DNA of 64,000 nucleotides from Dicaeum eximium (taxonomy: Eukaryota; Chordata; Aves; Passeriformes; Dicaeidae), in contig VWZP01010489.1 in assembly GCA_013396995.1 (NCBI GenBank), positions 179,135 through 243,134 on the forward strand, read 5' to 3'. A program made the translations under genes and the position numbers. The notes below the pieces were generated by a model, which had not been told where the DNA came from, searched no databases, and saw only the letters and a list, made by a program, of their open reading frames with translations. Position 1 is the stretch's first letter; each line of letters opens with the position of its first letter. Positions 22,116 through 33,155 of this stretch are shown here, one piece after another.

Positions 22116-23259
22116 CCCACCCTGCCGGGAAAACGGGGCCTGGAATTGTGCCCTGCCCTGGGCCAGGTGCCGCAGCAGCCCCGGTGCCACCCCAGGCATT
22201 CCCAGCTCCCGTGGGACACGGATGTGCCACCTCCTCCTTGGAGGAGCGATCCCGGCCAAAAGTGCTGCAAAATCCGTGGTGTTGAAGCTGGAAGGAAGGA
22301 TTTGATTCCCCGCAGCATCCGTGTGATCCGGGGGCTGGAAGTGGAGTCGGAAGGGACGGGAATGGCAGCTGAGCTGTGTGGGGGTCGCTGGTACCTGCCA
22401 GGGCACTTCCAATTCCTTCCCAACCTTCCCGGTGATACCGGAGCAGGAGGGATGCCTGAATCTGGGAACATTTTGTGTCCTCGAGGAAAAATGGGGTGGA
22501 ATCACTTCGGTTGTGCTGTCGTTATCACTGGAATTTTAATTTCAAATAATTGTAAATTCTCTCCAACATTTCTGCATCTCTGTGCTTCTAACATTTAGGG
22601 TAAAAATTAATCCAGTGGGAGATGATCCTTGGCACTTCCCTGGAGCTTTTGATGGGTGGACATGGGAGGTGACCTGGTTTTGGAGGAGGGCAGAGTCACA
22701 CCAGGATATGGAGAAGATCTTCAGCTGGTCCTCTTGGTTTGTGCAGCCCTGAAAGGGAAGATTGTCTGGACACGCCTGGCTCACCCTTTGGAGTGGGACG
22801 TTAAGCAGCACCAAAGCTGCTCATGAGGAAAATGTTACCCCATAAGGAGCAAAAATTAGGAATAACTCTGTTTGAGTAATGATTCCTCCTCTCCACTCCC
22901 TGGGAAGCAACGTGGATGCGTCCACTGCTGCTGCAGCAACTCCAGTTGCTCCTGTCAGGAAAATTAATCCACAAACATCAGAGGTTTATGTCCAAAAAGG
23001 AGACAGAGGAGTCCCTTTTACTTTATTCGAATAAAGGGAGAGGCCATGGGGCATTCCCCTGGGGTCTCTCAAATTTTTGGAGGACGCAGCCTCCTTTTTA
23101 TCCCAATTTCCTTCTTTTTATCCCAATTTCCTGGCCCCATTTCCCTTCTCTCTTTCCCCACTGGCTGAGGCACTTGAGAGGCACAGACTGCCCAGAACTT
23201 CCCTGATCCCCTCTAATGTATAACCCCACTTTTTGATTTTTAATTCTCATGGAATTTTT
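22116..23259. other. unannotated single-copy DNA
   Basis: GC-rich to about 22480 with several CpGs, then ordinary. A 21-bp phrase CTTTTTATCCCAATTTCC occurs twice in tandem near 23092-23133. Nothing else is recognised. Confidence 0.4.
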
Positions 23260-23450
23260 AGAGTTTTTCCCCATTGTTCCTTTCATCTTCCAACATCCAA
23301 TTTCATTTATCAGCAAACCCACGGTTTGTTTGTAAAGGCAAATATCTTTTCCCATTCATCAATCAGTGGAATCCTTCCCATTGTTTCTTTTATCCCTCAA
23401 TGCTAATTCTGTCTACCAGCAGACCAAGGTTTGTTTGTAAAGACAGTCTG
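23260..23450. repeat. tandem duplication, ~107-bp unit, two diverged copies
   Basis: CCCATTGTT, then a TATC/TACCAGCA block and GGTTTGTTTGTAAAG occur at about 23270-23338 and again at 23377-23445. The copies differ at about one base in five, so the duplication is old. Confidence 0.6.
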
Positions 23451-25075
23451 TCATTCCTCTCACTCCCTTCTGCAAAACTTGGTCCTAATCCTTGAATCCC
23501 ACCTGGAGAAATCCCAAGGAGGCAGGCACAGATTTCCAAATGAAACGCTAAATGGGAAGTCCCTCTGGAAGCTGTGCTCCTTGGAAGATGGCACCAACTG
23601 CTCCTGGAGCTGTGGGAATGCTGCCAGGACAAAGAGTCCTCGGATTTTAAGAAGTGGGGAGAGCTCCAGGAGGCAGAGGGCAGGGATTCCACCCTCTCCA
23701 TGGCTGTATCCAGCTCAGCTCTGAGCACTGGGAGAAGGGAAGCCAGCGTGGCTTTGTAGGCTGTGGCACGACGGGAATTCCTCCGTGTGTAACAACTGCA
23801 AGGAAAAAAATGAATAAAATAATTTGGGGCACTGTCTTATCTGCTGCGACGATTTGCAGTGCTCAATAAGCCGTGAAATTCCTCATTCCTCAGCAGGGAT
23901 GCAGTGGGCAACTGCAGTGAAAAACACCCAAAAACACCCACAGCTCCTGCTCTGAGCACGGAGAGACCAGGGAGAGATGAGCTGGATTCAAAGGATGGAG
24001 AGGAAAACGTGAATTTGGGCTGTCTTGCATCACAGATATCTGGTCCCACGTGCAGAAGGGAAGGCTGGGCAGTGATCCCCGTCCTGCTCCCTCTGAGGGT
24101 ACGAATTCCCTGAAAAAAGGACAATTATGGATTTAGTTGTGGTTACCAGCCCTTGGCGGGTGCCTGCTGCAGCAGCACTGGGAGCACAGGGTAATCTGTG
24201 GGATCTCCACATCTCCAGGGTCTTCAGGTCCAGCCCTGCTCATGCAGAGAGCCAGAACCACACAAATATCCTAAATTCCAGCTTTGTGCTGCGCCTGATC
24301 TCCCCCGGCCTTGGATAACCTCTGGAGAACGCATCCAAATCCTTCCCGTGGAGGCAGCTGAGGTGCAAACACCCAAAAAACTGGAGCAGGAGGGACGGGG
24401 CATCCCGGTCCTGATCTCTCCTCATTATGCACTTCCAGTGGCTCTGGAGCAATCAGGCGTCCCGGTCTCAAGGACATTGACGGATTAGCCTCATCAGTCC
24501 CCTGCTGTGGCCGCCAGCTTCGCCCATATTAATCAGAAAAAACAGCTCCCTGATTGCCATTTAAATTGCACAAAAGATATATTTGTCTTGGGGAGGTCCG
24601 TGACATCTCAACGTGCCTTGGAGGAGCTTCGCAGCCGCGCTTCCTGAGGGGCTGGAAAAGCAGGAATGAAGCGTTTTGCTCCGTCCTGCTGGGGTTTGGA
24701 AACGCAGCAGCTCCTTGAGGCTGTCCTGGGGAGGTTTTGCTGGGTGGTATCGAACACAAACACTCATTGCTGTGATTTGGCTTCTGATTCAGGCTCTCCA
24801 CGGCCTCCTGCGGTGCAAGGTTTGGGTTTCCTCCCTCTGCCCTCAAGGGCCCACAGTGGAATATTCCACAGTCATGGAATATTCATTTCTTGGGGAGTCC
24901 ATGGTCCCCTCCTGCTGCTGTGGGACGTCAGAGGGTGACAACCAGGCACTGACCCAAATCTGGGGGTGACGTTTTTCTCTTGTGCATCGAATGCCAGGAA
25001 TTCGGATTTTTTTAACAACCAGAATAAGAATGACTCAAGGGTGAGGCAATAAATGTGGAATTAAATGTGGAGAAT
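23451..25075. other. unannotated single-copy DNA
   Basis: No CR1 or tandem array. CpG-bearing patches occur near 24290-24420 and 24500-24660. GGAATATTCC at about 24850 is a short palindrome. No exon is supported. Confidence 0.4.
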
Positions 25076-25392
25076 GGAATTGTGGAATGGTTTGGGTTGG
25101 AAAGGAGATTAAAACTCATCCATTCCACCCCCTGCCATGGCAGAGCCACCTCCCACCATCCTAGGGTGCTCCAGCCCGGCCTTGGGCACTGCCAGGGATC
25201 CAGGGGCAGCCACAGCTGCTCTGGGAATTCCAGCCCAGCCAGGAATTCCCAATTCCCAATCTCCCATCCATCCCTGCCCTCTGGCACTGGGAGCCATTCC
25301 CTGTGTCCTGTCCTTCCATCCCTTGTCCCCAGTCCCTCTCCAGCTCTCCTGGAGCCCCTTCAGGCCCTGGCAGGGCTCTGAGCCTGATGTGA
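25076..25392 (-). mobile_element. CR1 LINE 3' fragment, longer copy
   Basis: Read leftward it includes the terminal GGAATGGTTTGGGTTGG, GGGATCCAGGGGCAGCCACA, and further 5' blocks (CCAGTCCCTCTCCAGC, TCAGGCCCTGGCAGGGC) that also occur in direct orientation at 42095-42345. Sharing these internal blocks shows the two belong to the same CR1 subfamily. Confidence 0.88.
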
Positions 25393-25784
25393 CAGGTCCA
25401 GGATTATTCCTGGAGCATCCCTTGAGGAAAGGCTGCACAGAGGAAAACTTCCACAGGGTTCCAGGTGAACCCATCCCAAAACACCTGTGAGGTTTTATAA
25501 ATCCCCTTCGAGCTGCCAAACACTTCCCAGCAGGATTCCTGTATCCCCGCACACCCTGAGGATGCCAGGCAGGGGAGATTTTGCTTTTCCAGGGTGTTCT
25601 CACTGCCTTGAGCCTATTTAAAGCCTGCAAAGCTAAAAAAAGCCCTGTTACTCCCCAGCACATGGTGTGTGTGTATCACCTCCTGCAAAGCAGGGCCCTG
25701 TGCTCCCCTCAGGCGATGCTGGGCCGGGAATTCCAGCCCAGATCCAGGGATGTGTCCTTGGAAACGACTCATTTAGGGAATTGG
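25393..25784. other. unannotated single-copy DNA
   Basis: Nothing is recognised between the CR1 copy and the LTR-like element. Confidence 0.4.
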
Positions 25785-26241
25785 TGCCTTGTGCAGGCTG
25801 CCCCAGAGCAGGGGCTGGGCAGAGTCACAGAATAAAGCAGGGATTTATTCAAAGCATTTCCTCCATGGATCCACCTTGGGCAGCACAAGAGCCCAGCCAG
25901 GGCTGCACCCAAGATGAACCAAAATGGGCACAAAATGGACACCGGGCACGGCTCTGGCACTTTGATCAGTTCTGCTCCATTTGCACCTTGGAGTTCATTG
26001 TCCAGTTCCAGCTTTAGCCCATCCAGTCCCATCCTTCTTGTTTTTCTCTCCTCAGCCCACGTTGTTTGTGCTCTTGGGCCTGAGGTTTGGATCATTTGTC
26101 CTTGGTCCCCAGGTGGAGCAGGAATTGTTTTGTCTCCCTGCTCTGTGCACAGAGCTCAGCATCCCTTAATGTGAAGCCCAGACCCACACACTAAAGCAGC
26201 ACAGAACCTGAAAAATATAAAAACTAAAACCTGAGGGATCA
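25785..26241 (-). mobile_element. LTR-like element, copy B
   Basis: This is the reverse complement of 967-1422 with about fourteen differences visible, concentrated in one short patch (GGCTGAGG against AATGAAG) and at the two ends. The AATAAA of copy A appears here reversed at about 25831. The inverted pair spans about 24 kb. Copy-specific flanks argue for independent insertion rather than one duplicated segment. Confidence 0.55.
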
Positions 26242-26914
26242 GAATGACCGCAGCTCCAGGAGCACAGCGTTAATTATGCACCAGGTAATTCCTCTGCCCA
26301 GGAGCTGCTGGCGTTAATGGCTCTGGCAGCACAGCCTTTCCCAGCTCTTTTCCCAGCTCTACCTCGAAATATTTCTTCCAGCTATTTGTCCTGACCCGGG
26401 AGCTGCTTTGCCCCAGCCAAGGCGCTGCCCTGTGCCAATTTTTCCGTGTTTAAATGGAAATAATTCTAAAGGTGAGAGGCTGATGGGGTTTTCCAAGCTG
26501 CTGTGATCCCCCTCATTCCCGCTTTTCTCCCTGTTTCTCCCACGAGGCTGGGAATCCTTCTGGTTTCAGTCCATCAGGAATCTCTGTTCCCTCCTTTCTC
26601 ACTAATATTTGCTTTCTTTATGAGGTGCTGATCTGCTCTCGTCTCGTTCGGGCACTGACCTGGCAGCCTCCCATCCTTTGCAGGAGATTACAACCTGATT
26701 TCCTTCGGAGATCTCCCCCAGAATGTTCAAATTATGCATTAGACCCAGATAGAACATAAGAAAATTTATTTTCAGAGAGATAACAGCCCTCAGCAGACCG
26801 TGCAGTGATGTGAGAGGAAAGATCTGTTTCCATGGAATTTTCTTTCTTTTGCATAAAATTTGACAGGAAGCTGCAATTGATTTTCATTTTCTTGGACAAA
26901 TAATCATAAATCAT
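26242..26914. other. unannotated single-copy DNA
   Basis: Contains TAATTATGC and CpG-bearing GTCTCGTTCGGGC, but no recognised element or exon. Confidence 0.4.
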
Positions 26915-27175
26915 GAAATGGTTTGGGTTGAAAGGGACTTTAAATGCCATCTAATTCCAATCTCTGCATGGGCAGGGACACCTTCCATTATCCCAGGTGG
27001 CTCCAAGTCCTGTCCTTGCACACTTCCAGGGATGGGACAGCCACAATTTCTCTGAGAATTCCATTCCAGGGCCTCCCCACCCTCACTGCAAAATCTCCTT
27101 CCTCAAATCCAATCTAAATGCAGCAAAATTCCTCCTTTTAAAAACACCCCCCTTGTCCTGTCACAGCAGCCTGGA
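26915..27175 (-). mobile_element. CR1 LINE 3' fragment inside inverted repeat copy 1
   Basis: CATGAAATGGTTTGGGTTG, AGGGACACCTTCCATTATCC, CACTTCCAGGGATGGGACAG and TTGTCCTGTCACAGCAGCC are CR1 blocks in reverse order, extending upstream to the CTGTGACAGGACAAGGG region. Confidence 0.88.
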
Positions 27176-27677
27176 CACAAAGTTTGTCCCCAGTTTTCCT
27201 ATCGCTCCCCTTCCAGGACTGGCTCCTTTTCCTTCTGGGAATTTTTTTTCTGTGGTCATTTAGGGAATTTGGTGAGGATTTAAGGGATTTTCCACTTCTG
27301 TGTAGAAAGATGTAAAGATATGTCAGGGATTGGGATGTCCACCTTCCCCAGGGTGGGATTTCTGCACGTTTGGCTCTGGCCAAGAATTCCCAGCCTCAGA
27401 TTCTGTCCTCTTTTATCCCAAATTTCTCCTGCTAGAAACAACCAGCCCGTGGCAACACCTTTGCTTCCCCCAGAAACTCTGTTTAAAACTTCTCTGTGTC
27501 CCTGCTTTTTTAAGGAAATGCTCTCCCCGTGGCTGCCAGACAAAAAGCAGAGATAAGAAATGGATTGAGCCCAGCCGAAAGTGCAGAAGGTTAAAATTAG
27601 TTCAAATTTTAGTGCAGGAATTTAAAGTATTACGGATTTTTTTCCCGGTTTTCCGGGTGAGAGCCAGGGATGCAAAG
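26915..27677. repeat. inverted repeat, copy 1 (partner 37841-38575)
   Basis: About 760 bp is repeated in reverse at 37841-38575. The core 27180-27560 is about 98% identical by eye, falling off with indels near 27570-27650. The block joins a reverse CR1 3' end to about 500 bp that does not look like CR1. Typical avian CR1 copies are much more diverged from one another than this, so a recent inverted segmental duplication or gene conversion between inverted copies is more likely than two independent old insertions. Confidence 0.8.
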
Positions 27678-27957
27678 CCTTCTGTGTTACCTGGTGCCTC
27701 CTGGGTGCTGGATGTGCTCGAGGAGGGGGTGCTGGAATTTGGGATGGCAGAGGGAATCCAGGGAATGCGTGAAGCTATGTTAAGTGGAGAGGCTGCGATC
27801 CCAGCACGTTGGGAATTCCTGGAGCTGCAGATTCCACAGTGGGTAAATGAAAGAAACCACAGAAATTCCAGCGAAAAGTGGAATCCCAAAAGATTGAGGG
27901 GCTCAAGAAGAAAATTCCTGGGGAAATTTCCCCGGCATGACCTCCGGCGTGGATTTA

Positions 27958-28050
27958 GAATCGTGGAATATTTTGGGTTGGAAGGGACCTCGAAAGGTCA
28001 CCTCATCCATCCCCCCCAACCTGGGGGACACCTCCCACCAACCCCAATTT
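27958..28050 (-). mobile_element. CR1 LINE 3' fragment, short
   Basis: GAATCGTGGAATATTTTGGG, GGTTGGAAGGGACCTCGAAA, then CACCTCATCCATCCCCCCC and CTCCCACCAACCCC show a reversed, truncated CR1 end of another subfamily. Confidence 0.75.
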
Positions 28051-28528
28051 TAAAATCATTTTATATTTGCTGCAGATGATTCCAAGGACACGAAGCAAAT
28101 GGGGCTGTTTGCTTCTTTATTTTTATTTTTTTGAGGGATTAAAATATTCCCTAGTGCCCACAGCTTTTAATAACCTGACTGAAGTGAAAACAGGGATTCT
28201 AAAAATGTTGGAATTGAGTGCTTAATGGGTTTGTATGAACACAGTTATTATTGTCCTTGGAAAATAACGCTGAGGATGTGAAAAGCTTGGGATCATCACA
28301 GAGCATCACCCTGCCCACGCATCTTCAAATCTGATTTTGTTTTACCAGGAAAACCTTCTGCCTTCTATTGACTGGATTCTTCCCAAGCTGGAGAATTTGC
28401 CACTGGATTTTAAAGGAGAAAATGTGCTGGAAAATACCCTCAAGGCTGTTGGGGGGTGTGTGTGTGCATCCTGAGAGGAATTCAGGATTTCAGCTTTGCA
28501 GGAGTTGTTTCGGTCCATATTCTGTCAT
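28051..28528. other. unannotated single-copy DNA
   Basis: AT-rich sequence without recognised repeats up to the hexanucleotide array. Confidence 0.4.
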
Positions 28529-28655
28529 ATTTCTATTTCTATTTCTATTTCTATTTCTATTTCTATTTCTATTTCTATTTCTATTTCTATTTCTATTTCT
28601 ATTTCTATTTCTATTTCTATTTCTATTTCTATTTCTATTTCTATTTCTATTTTTT
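28529..28655. repeat. (TTCTAT)n hexanucleotide microsatellite, ~20 units
   Basis: Uninterrupted TTTCTA hexamers run for about 125 bp, ending in poly-T. Frames through it read Phe-Leu or Phe-Tyr dipeptides and are not genes. A related hexamer, (TTCCTA)n, lies at 60655. Confidence 0.97.
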
Positions 28656-28699
28656 TTAATTGTTAAAATTTTTAAATATTTTTTTATATTTTCATTTCT

Positions 28700-28862
28700 G
28701 CCCAGAGATGCTGTGGCTGCCCCATCCCTGGAAGTATCCAAGGCCAGGCTGGATGGGGTTTGGAGCAAACTGGGATATGGAAAGTGCCCCATGGCAGGGA
28801 TTGGAATTAAATGGACTTTAAGATCCTTTCCAACCCAAACCATTCCATGATTCTGATTCCAC
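28700..28862 (+). mobile_element. CR1 LINE 3' fragment
   Basis: GCTGTGGCTGCCCCATCCC, GGAAGTATCCAAGGCCAGGC, then AAGATCCTTTCCAACCCAAA and CCATTCCATGATTCTGATTC give the complete 3' end with its tail. Confidence 0.9.
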
Positions 28863-29389
28863 GACTGTTCCATTGAGGCACGTTGGAATTTGTCACAAAC
28901 ACAACTCCAAAACATTTAGATCCAAGGTCAGCACTACATTGGAAGACACCAGAACTGCAAGGAAATGTTTCAAGGAGCTACAAAAAATTAAATCTGATTA
29001 AAATTACTTGCTGCTCCATTTGTCCCTGAGCCACTCCTCTAATTTAATTAGAGCTTTGAACAACCCCACAGAACTAAGGATGATTTTCCAAGAGCTATTT
29101 TGGCTGTCAGGTACCATTTCCAGCTGTTTATTTTTCTCTGGAGAGGCTACGCAGAGGAATTCACCTCTCTGGTCTCCATCAGCGATGCCGTGCTAGAAAA
29201 TCATTCCCATTCCTTACTGACAACATTCACCTGGAATTTGGGGGGTTTTTTTGGACACACAACCCTGCAGGATCCCCTGCGATGCTCCTGGTGCTGTCGG
29301 GACTTGGATAAAACAATTTTTTCCAGCAGCAGCTCCTCATTAGGAGCGCGGAGCATCTCCAGCATCTCCCCTGCCCTTGCAAACTTGTT
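28863..29389. other. unannotated single-copy DNA
   Basis: AATTTAATTAGAGC and CpG-bearing AGGAGCGCGGAGC occur, but no gene or mobile element is seen. Confidence 0.4.
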
Positions 29390-29660
29390 ATGCAAATAAC
29401 TCTTGCTGACAGCACAAATACATTCATTTGGGTGTCGCACTAATTGATTTTCGCTCATTAGGAGCGCTTTCGCCCTAATTTGAGAAGGAAAGTGTGAAAC
29501 TCTTCCTGCCGGCGGAGGTTCGGTGTTTGCGGAGGTATCGGGGAGGTGTTAATTAGCCCGGCTCCGCTGTCACCGCGATGGTCTGCGAGCAGTCCCGGCC
29601 TGTTGCTCCTCGGGCTTTGGCTAATTAAGGTAATTACGTGGCGTGTGGCACATATGGATG
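29390..29660. promoter_or_regulatory. candidate regulatory block with repeated TAAT cores
   Basis: Unique DNA with CACTAATTGATTTTCGC, TCATTAGGAGCGC, GTGTTAATTAGCCC and GGCTAATTAAGGTAATTACG interleaved with CpG-rich words (GCCGGCGGAGG, TCACCGCGATGG). TCATTAGGAGCGC also occurs 118 bp upstream at 29337. The clustering of homeodomain-type cores with retained CpGs suggests a developmental enhancer. No transcription start or coding frame is supported. Confidence 0.25.
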
Positions 29661-29668
29661 CGTGGCAC

Positions 29669-30445
29669 AGGCAGCGGCGTGGCCGCTGTCCCTGTTTTAG
29701 GGGGATTTGGGAAGCTGGAAGTGGGTGGGATCCATCCCTTGGGTGATCTCCTTCCTTCAGTTGCCCCGCTGGAATCTAAATTCATCCAACATTCCATTCC
29801 TCAGGTTAGGAACAGACTTTCCTCTGTATTTATCTCCTGAATCAGAAGCAGTTGCGTGGCCGCTGTCCCTGTTTTAGGAGGATTTGGGAAGCTGGAAGTT
29901 GGTGGGATCCATCCCTTGGAGCGAGGTCTGCTTCCTTCAGTTGCCCCGCTGGAATCTAAATTCATCCAACATTCCATTCCTCAGGTTAGGAACAGACTTT
30001 CCTCTGTATTTACCTCCTCCGTATTTACCTCCTGAATCAGAAGCAGTGGTGTGGCTTCTGTCCCTGTTTTAGGTGGATTTGGGAAGCTGGAAGCACAAAA
30101 TTTCATGGGATCCATCCCTGAGCGCCTTTGGAGCGAGATCTCCTTCCTTTGATTGCCCCACGGGAATTTCCCTCCCTGAAACTCACCCAACATTCCATTC
30201 CTCAGGTTAAGGAGACACTTTCCTCTATATTTCTCTCCTCTGTATTTCTCTCCTGAATCAGAAGCAGAGGCGCAGCTTCTGTCCCTGTTTTAGGGGGATT
30301 TGGGAAGCTGGAAGTGGGTGGGATCCATCCCTTGAGGCAAGGTCTCGTTCCTTCGGTTGCCCCGTGGGAATTTCCCTTCCCTGAAACTCACCCAACATTC
30401 CATTCCTCAGGTTAAGGAGAGACTTTCCTCTGTATTTATTTCCCA
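29669..30445. repeat. tandem duplication array, ~177-221-bp unit, four copies
   Basis: The phrase GTCCCTGTTTTAGG starts at about 29688, 29865, 30060 and 30281. Each unit continues with GGATTTGGGAAGCTGGAAG, GGGATCCATCCCT, CCAACATTCCATTCCTCAGG and CTTTCCTCTGTATTT. Unit length grows rightward through small insertions (an extra CTCCGTATTTAC, an ACAAAATTTCAT). Confidence 0.9.
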
Positions 30446-30848
30446 TTATTTTGGTGTTAGGGGTCCAAGATCCTGGGAAAAGCAGGATTGGATTTGATGG
30501 ATCCGTTGTTTGTGCACACGGAACAATCCCCGTGCTTTGGGAAACAAAGAGATGTCCCAAAATCCTCCTTTTTGGTTTTTTTTTTGCCACTGGAATGGCA
30601 AAACAGCTGCTCAGTGTCTCCGGGGTGGGTTGTCCCGAGTGTTCCTAAGGATTTTCTGGACCCAGAGCTGTGTGGAGGCTGGAATGTCAGTTTTGCTGTA
30701 AATCTGGACGTTTCAAAAGCTGTTTTCATTGCACTTGAACTCGAGCCAAATATTTTCAGCCTGACATGAGCAAGGACACTTTTTAAAACAAGAGTTTCAG
30801 AAGTATTGTTTTCCTTCCAAAAGAGAGAGAACTTCCCAATAAAAGAAC
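30446..30848. other. unannotated single-copy DNA
   Basis: Nothing is recognised beyond a T-run near 30578-30588. Confidence 0.4.
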
Positions 30849-30903
30849 TTTATTTTATTTTATTTTATTATTTCATTTAATTTCATTTCATTTCATTTTT
30901 TAT
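30849..30903. repeat. (TTTTA)n/(TTTCA)n pentanucleotide repeat
   Basis: TATTTTATTTTATTTTATTA is followed by TTTCATTTAATTTCATTTCA. A T-run in 30930-30941 is separate. Confidence 0.9.
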
Positions 30904-31917
30904 CCTTACTAAATGTCATGGACATGCTTTTTTTTTTTTTCTCCCGTGGAAAAACAATTACCATTTGTGAGGGAAAAAAAAGGGAATAATCAAAAATTCA
31001 GCATCATTTGGCATTTGTGGCAGAGTTTTATTCAATATAAACCATGGAAAAAAACCATGGATGTGGTTTGGTGGCACTTGGATGGTGCAGGAAGACACAC
31101 AGGGACATCTTGGGTTCCCCTGAATCCAGATGAATTCCAATTTTCAAGGAATGACCCTAAAAAAAATCCCTGCTGTGGCTGAGAACTGAGATTGCTCCCA
31201 GATGGAGACAGGAGCAGTGGTGGGACATGGACTAACCAGGGAAAATAATGGGAAAAAATGCAAAATCTCCTTGAAGTTGAGGAAAAGTTGATGGAGCCTT
31301 TGGCCAGACATCAGGCTGAGGACAAAACACAGATTTTTAATGCCATGTTCTCTTAAAACCCTAAATTTCTCCTCTAGATGTTTCCCATATCCTTTTGTTC
31401 CTTTGTCAACAGGTTTTTTTTTGGTTTGGGTTTTTTTCTTTGTTTGTTTGGGTTTTTTCTTTGTTTGTTTGGTTTTTTTTTTGTTTGTTTTGTTTTGTTC
31501 TTGTTTTTGTTTTTAATTCTGCTGAACTTTGTATTTAGGTAGGAAAAAAAAAAAAAATGAAGGGATCCTTCCTTCATGGCAAAACCCCTCATTCATCCTG
31601 GAGTGATCCATGCTGGGCCATAAATCCACGTGGAGCCTCATGTTGGAGCTCACCAGGTGTGACAGCTCCTGCAGCTCAGGCTTCTCTCTGAAATCCTTTA
31701 TTTGGGATTTTTTCCCCCAAACAGTTTTTGTTCTGGGAGGTTTGAGGGTCTGAAGGCGCAGATGGTTTGAGATTCCGATCTCGGGAGGGTCTGGATTGAG
31801 TTTTTTGTTTGATCACTCACAGGTGAGGGCTCTGACTCATAAAAAACCCAAATTTCGTTGTTTGTGTGCCAGGAGGCTGAGTCAGTGTGGGTCACGGCCT
31901 TGCATGGCGGGAGGGGA
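30904..31917. other. unique DNA with T/G-rich simple sequence
   Basis: 31409-31520 is a TTTG/TTTTTTCTTTG-rich tract of about 110 bp and 31543-31557 is poly-A. The remainder is unique with no recognised element. Confidence 0.5.
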
Positions 31918-32440
31918 TGGAATGGTCATGGAACTGTCATGGAATGGTCATGGAACGGTCATGGAATGGTCATGGAATGGTCATGGAACTGTCATGGAAT
32001 TGTCATGGAATCTTCATGGAATCGTCATGGAATGGTCATGGAATTGTCATGGAATCTTCATGGAATCGTCATGGAATCATCATGGAATCATCATGGAATG
32101 GTCATGGAACTGTCATGGAATGGTCATGGAATGGTCATGGAATGGTCATGGAACTGTCATGGAATGGTCATGGAATTGTCATGGAATTGTCATGGAATCT
32201 TCATGGAATCATCACGGAATCATCATGGAATCATCATGGAATCGTCATGGAATGGTCATGGAATGGTCATGGAATCATCATGGAATGGTCATGGAATCAT
32301 CATGGAATGGTCATGGAATCATCATGGAATGGTCATGGAATCATCATGGAATGGTCAAGGAATGGTCATGGAACCGTCATGGAATGGTCATGGAATTATC
32401 ATGGACTCTTCATGGAACTGTCATGGAATGGTCATGGAAT
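31918..32440. repeat. 11-bp array (CATGGAATGGT)n, ~47 units: expanded CR1 tail
   Basis: The consensus is CATGGAA followed by a variable TGGT, CTGT, TTGT, TCTT, TCGT or TCAT. The register is kept throughout, so all three forward frames are open and read Met-Glu-Trp-Ser-Trp-Asn patterns. A 22-bp sub-period (TCAT unit then TGGT unit) repeats near 32265-32360. The array runs without a break into the terminus of the reverse CR1 at 32440, identifying it as amplification of that element's own tail. Confidence 0.95.
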
Positions 32441-32600
32441 CAGGGAATGGTTTGGGTGGAAGGGACACTCAGCTCATGGGCAGGGACACCTTCCACCACC
32501 CCGGGGTGCTCCAAGGATCCCAGGCTGCTCCAAGCCCCGTCCAGCCTGGCCTTGGACACTTCCAGGGATCCAGGAGCAGCCACAGCTTCCCTGGAAGAGC
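32441..32600 (-). mobile_element. CR1 LINE 3' fragment with expanded tail
   Basis: GGGAATGGTTTGGGTGGAAG, GGGCAGGGACACCTTCCACC, CCCGTCCAGCCTGGCCTTGG and CAGCCACAGCTTCCCTGG lie in reverse CR1 order. About 19 bp within the middle block is duplicated (GGTGCTCCAAGGATCCC, GGCTGCTCCAAGCCCC). Confidence 0.9.
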
Positions 32601-32811
32601 CGAGCTTTGCTTTGCCTGGGGCTCAGCCTTGATTTTCCACCTTAAAAATCTGTTTTCCACCACCCAGCAATGATAACAAACATCCAACACCAGCAACGGC
32701 TCCTCCAGTCCTGGTTTTTACCACTCTCCAGAAAACGGCAGGTTTTTAATCAAATTTCCTGCAAATGACCTCATTTTATCTGCAGTTATTGGAATGAATC
32801 ATGGATCTGCT

Positions 32812-32915
32812 CAGGTTTGAAGGGATATTTAAAGGTGGGAACACCTTCCACTCCCCCAGGCCGCTCCAACCCCCATCCAACCTGACCACGAATATTTCCA
32901 GGGACTCATTCGCAC
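32812..32915 (-). mobile_element. CR1 LINE 3' fragment, diverged
   Basis: CTCAGGTTTGAAGGGATAT, GGGAACACCTTCCACTCCCC, CAACCCCCATCCAACC and TATTTCCAGGGACTC match the reverse CR1 end with decay, and the terminal tail is missing. Confidence 0.75.
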
Positions 32916-33065
32916 ATCCAGGGACCCAAATCCATTCGAAAAAATTAATTTTCAGCCCTGGTTAATAAAATCTCCCTCTTCAGCAGGAGCACACGGAGCT
33001 TGTGCTCACAAACTCTGACTCACCCCTGCTGCAAAACAACCACAAAGGAATAAATTCAGGGGAGG

Positions 33066-33155
33066 TTTTTTGGGTTTTTGTTTGTTTGTTTGTTTGTTTG
33101 TGGGGTTTTTTTTTGTGGTTTTTGTTTTGTTTTGTTTTTTGTTTTGTTTTTTTGT
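33066..33155. repeat. (GTTT)n-rich simple repeat
   Basis: TTTGTTTGTTTGTTTGTTTG followed by further TTTTGT words spans about 90 bp. Confidence 0.9.

Noticed and set aside
31796..32673. Three overlapping 250-280-codon forward frames with Met-Glu-Trp-Ser-Trp-Asn repeats
   Set aside because: An 11-bp stop-free repeat opens all three frames at once; this is the expanded CR1 tail.
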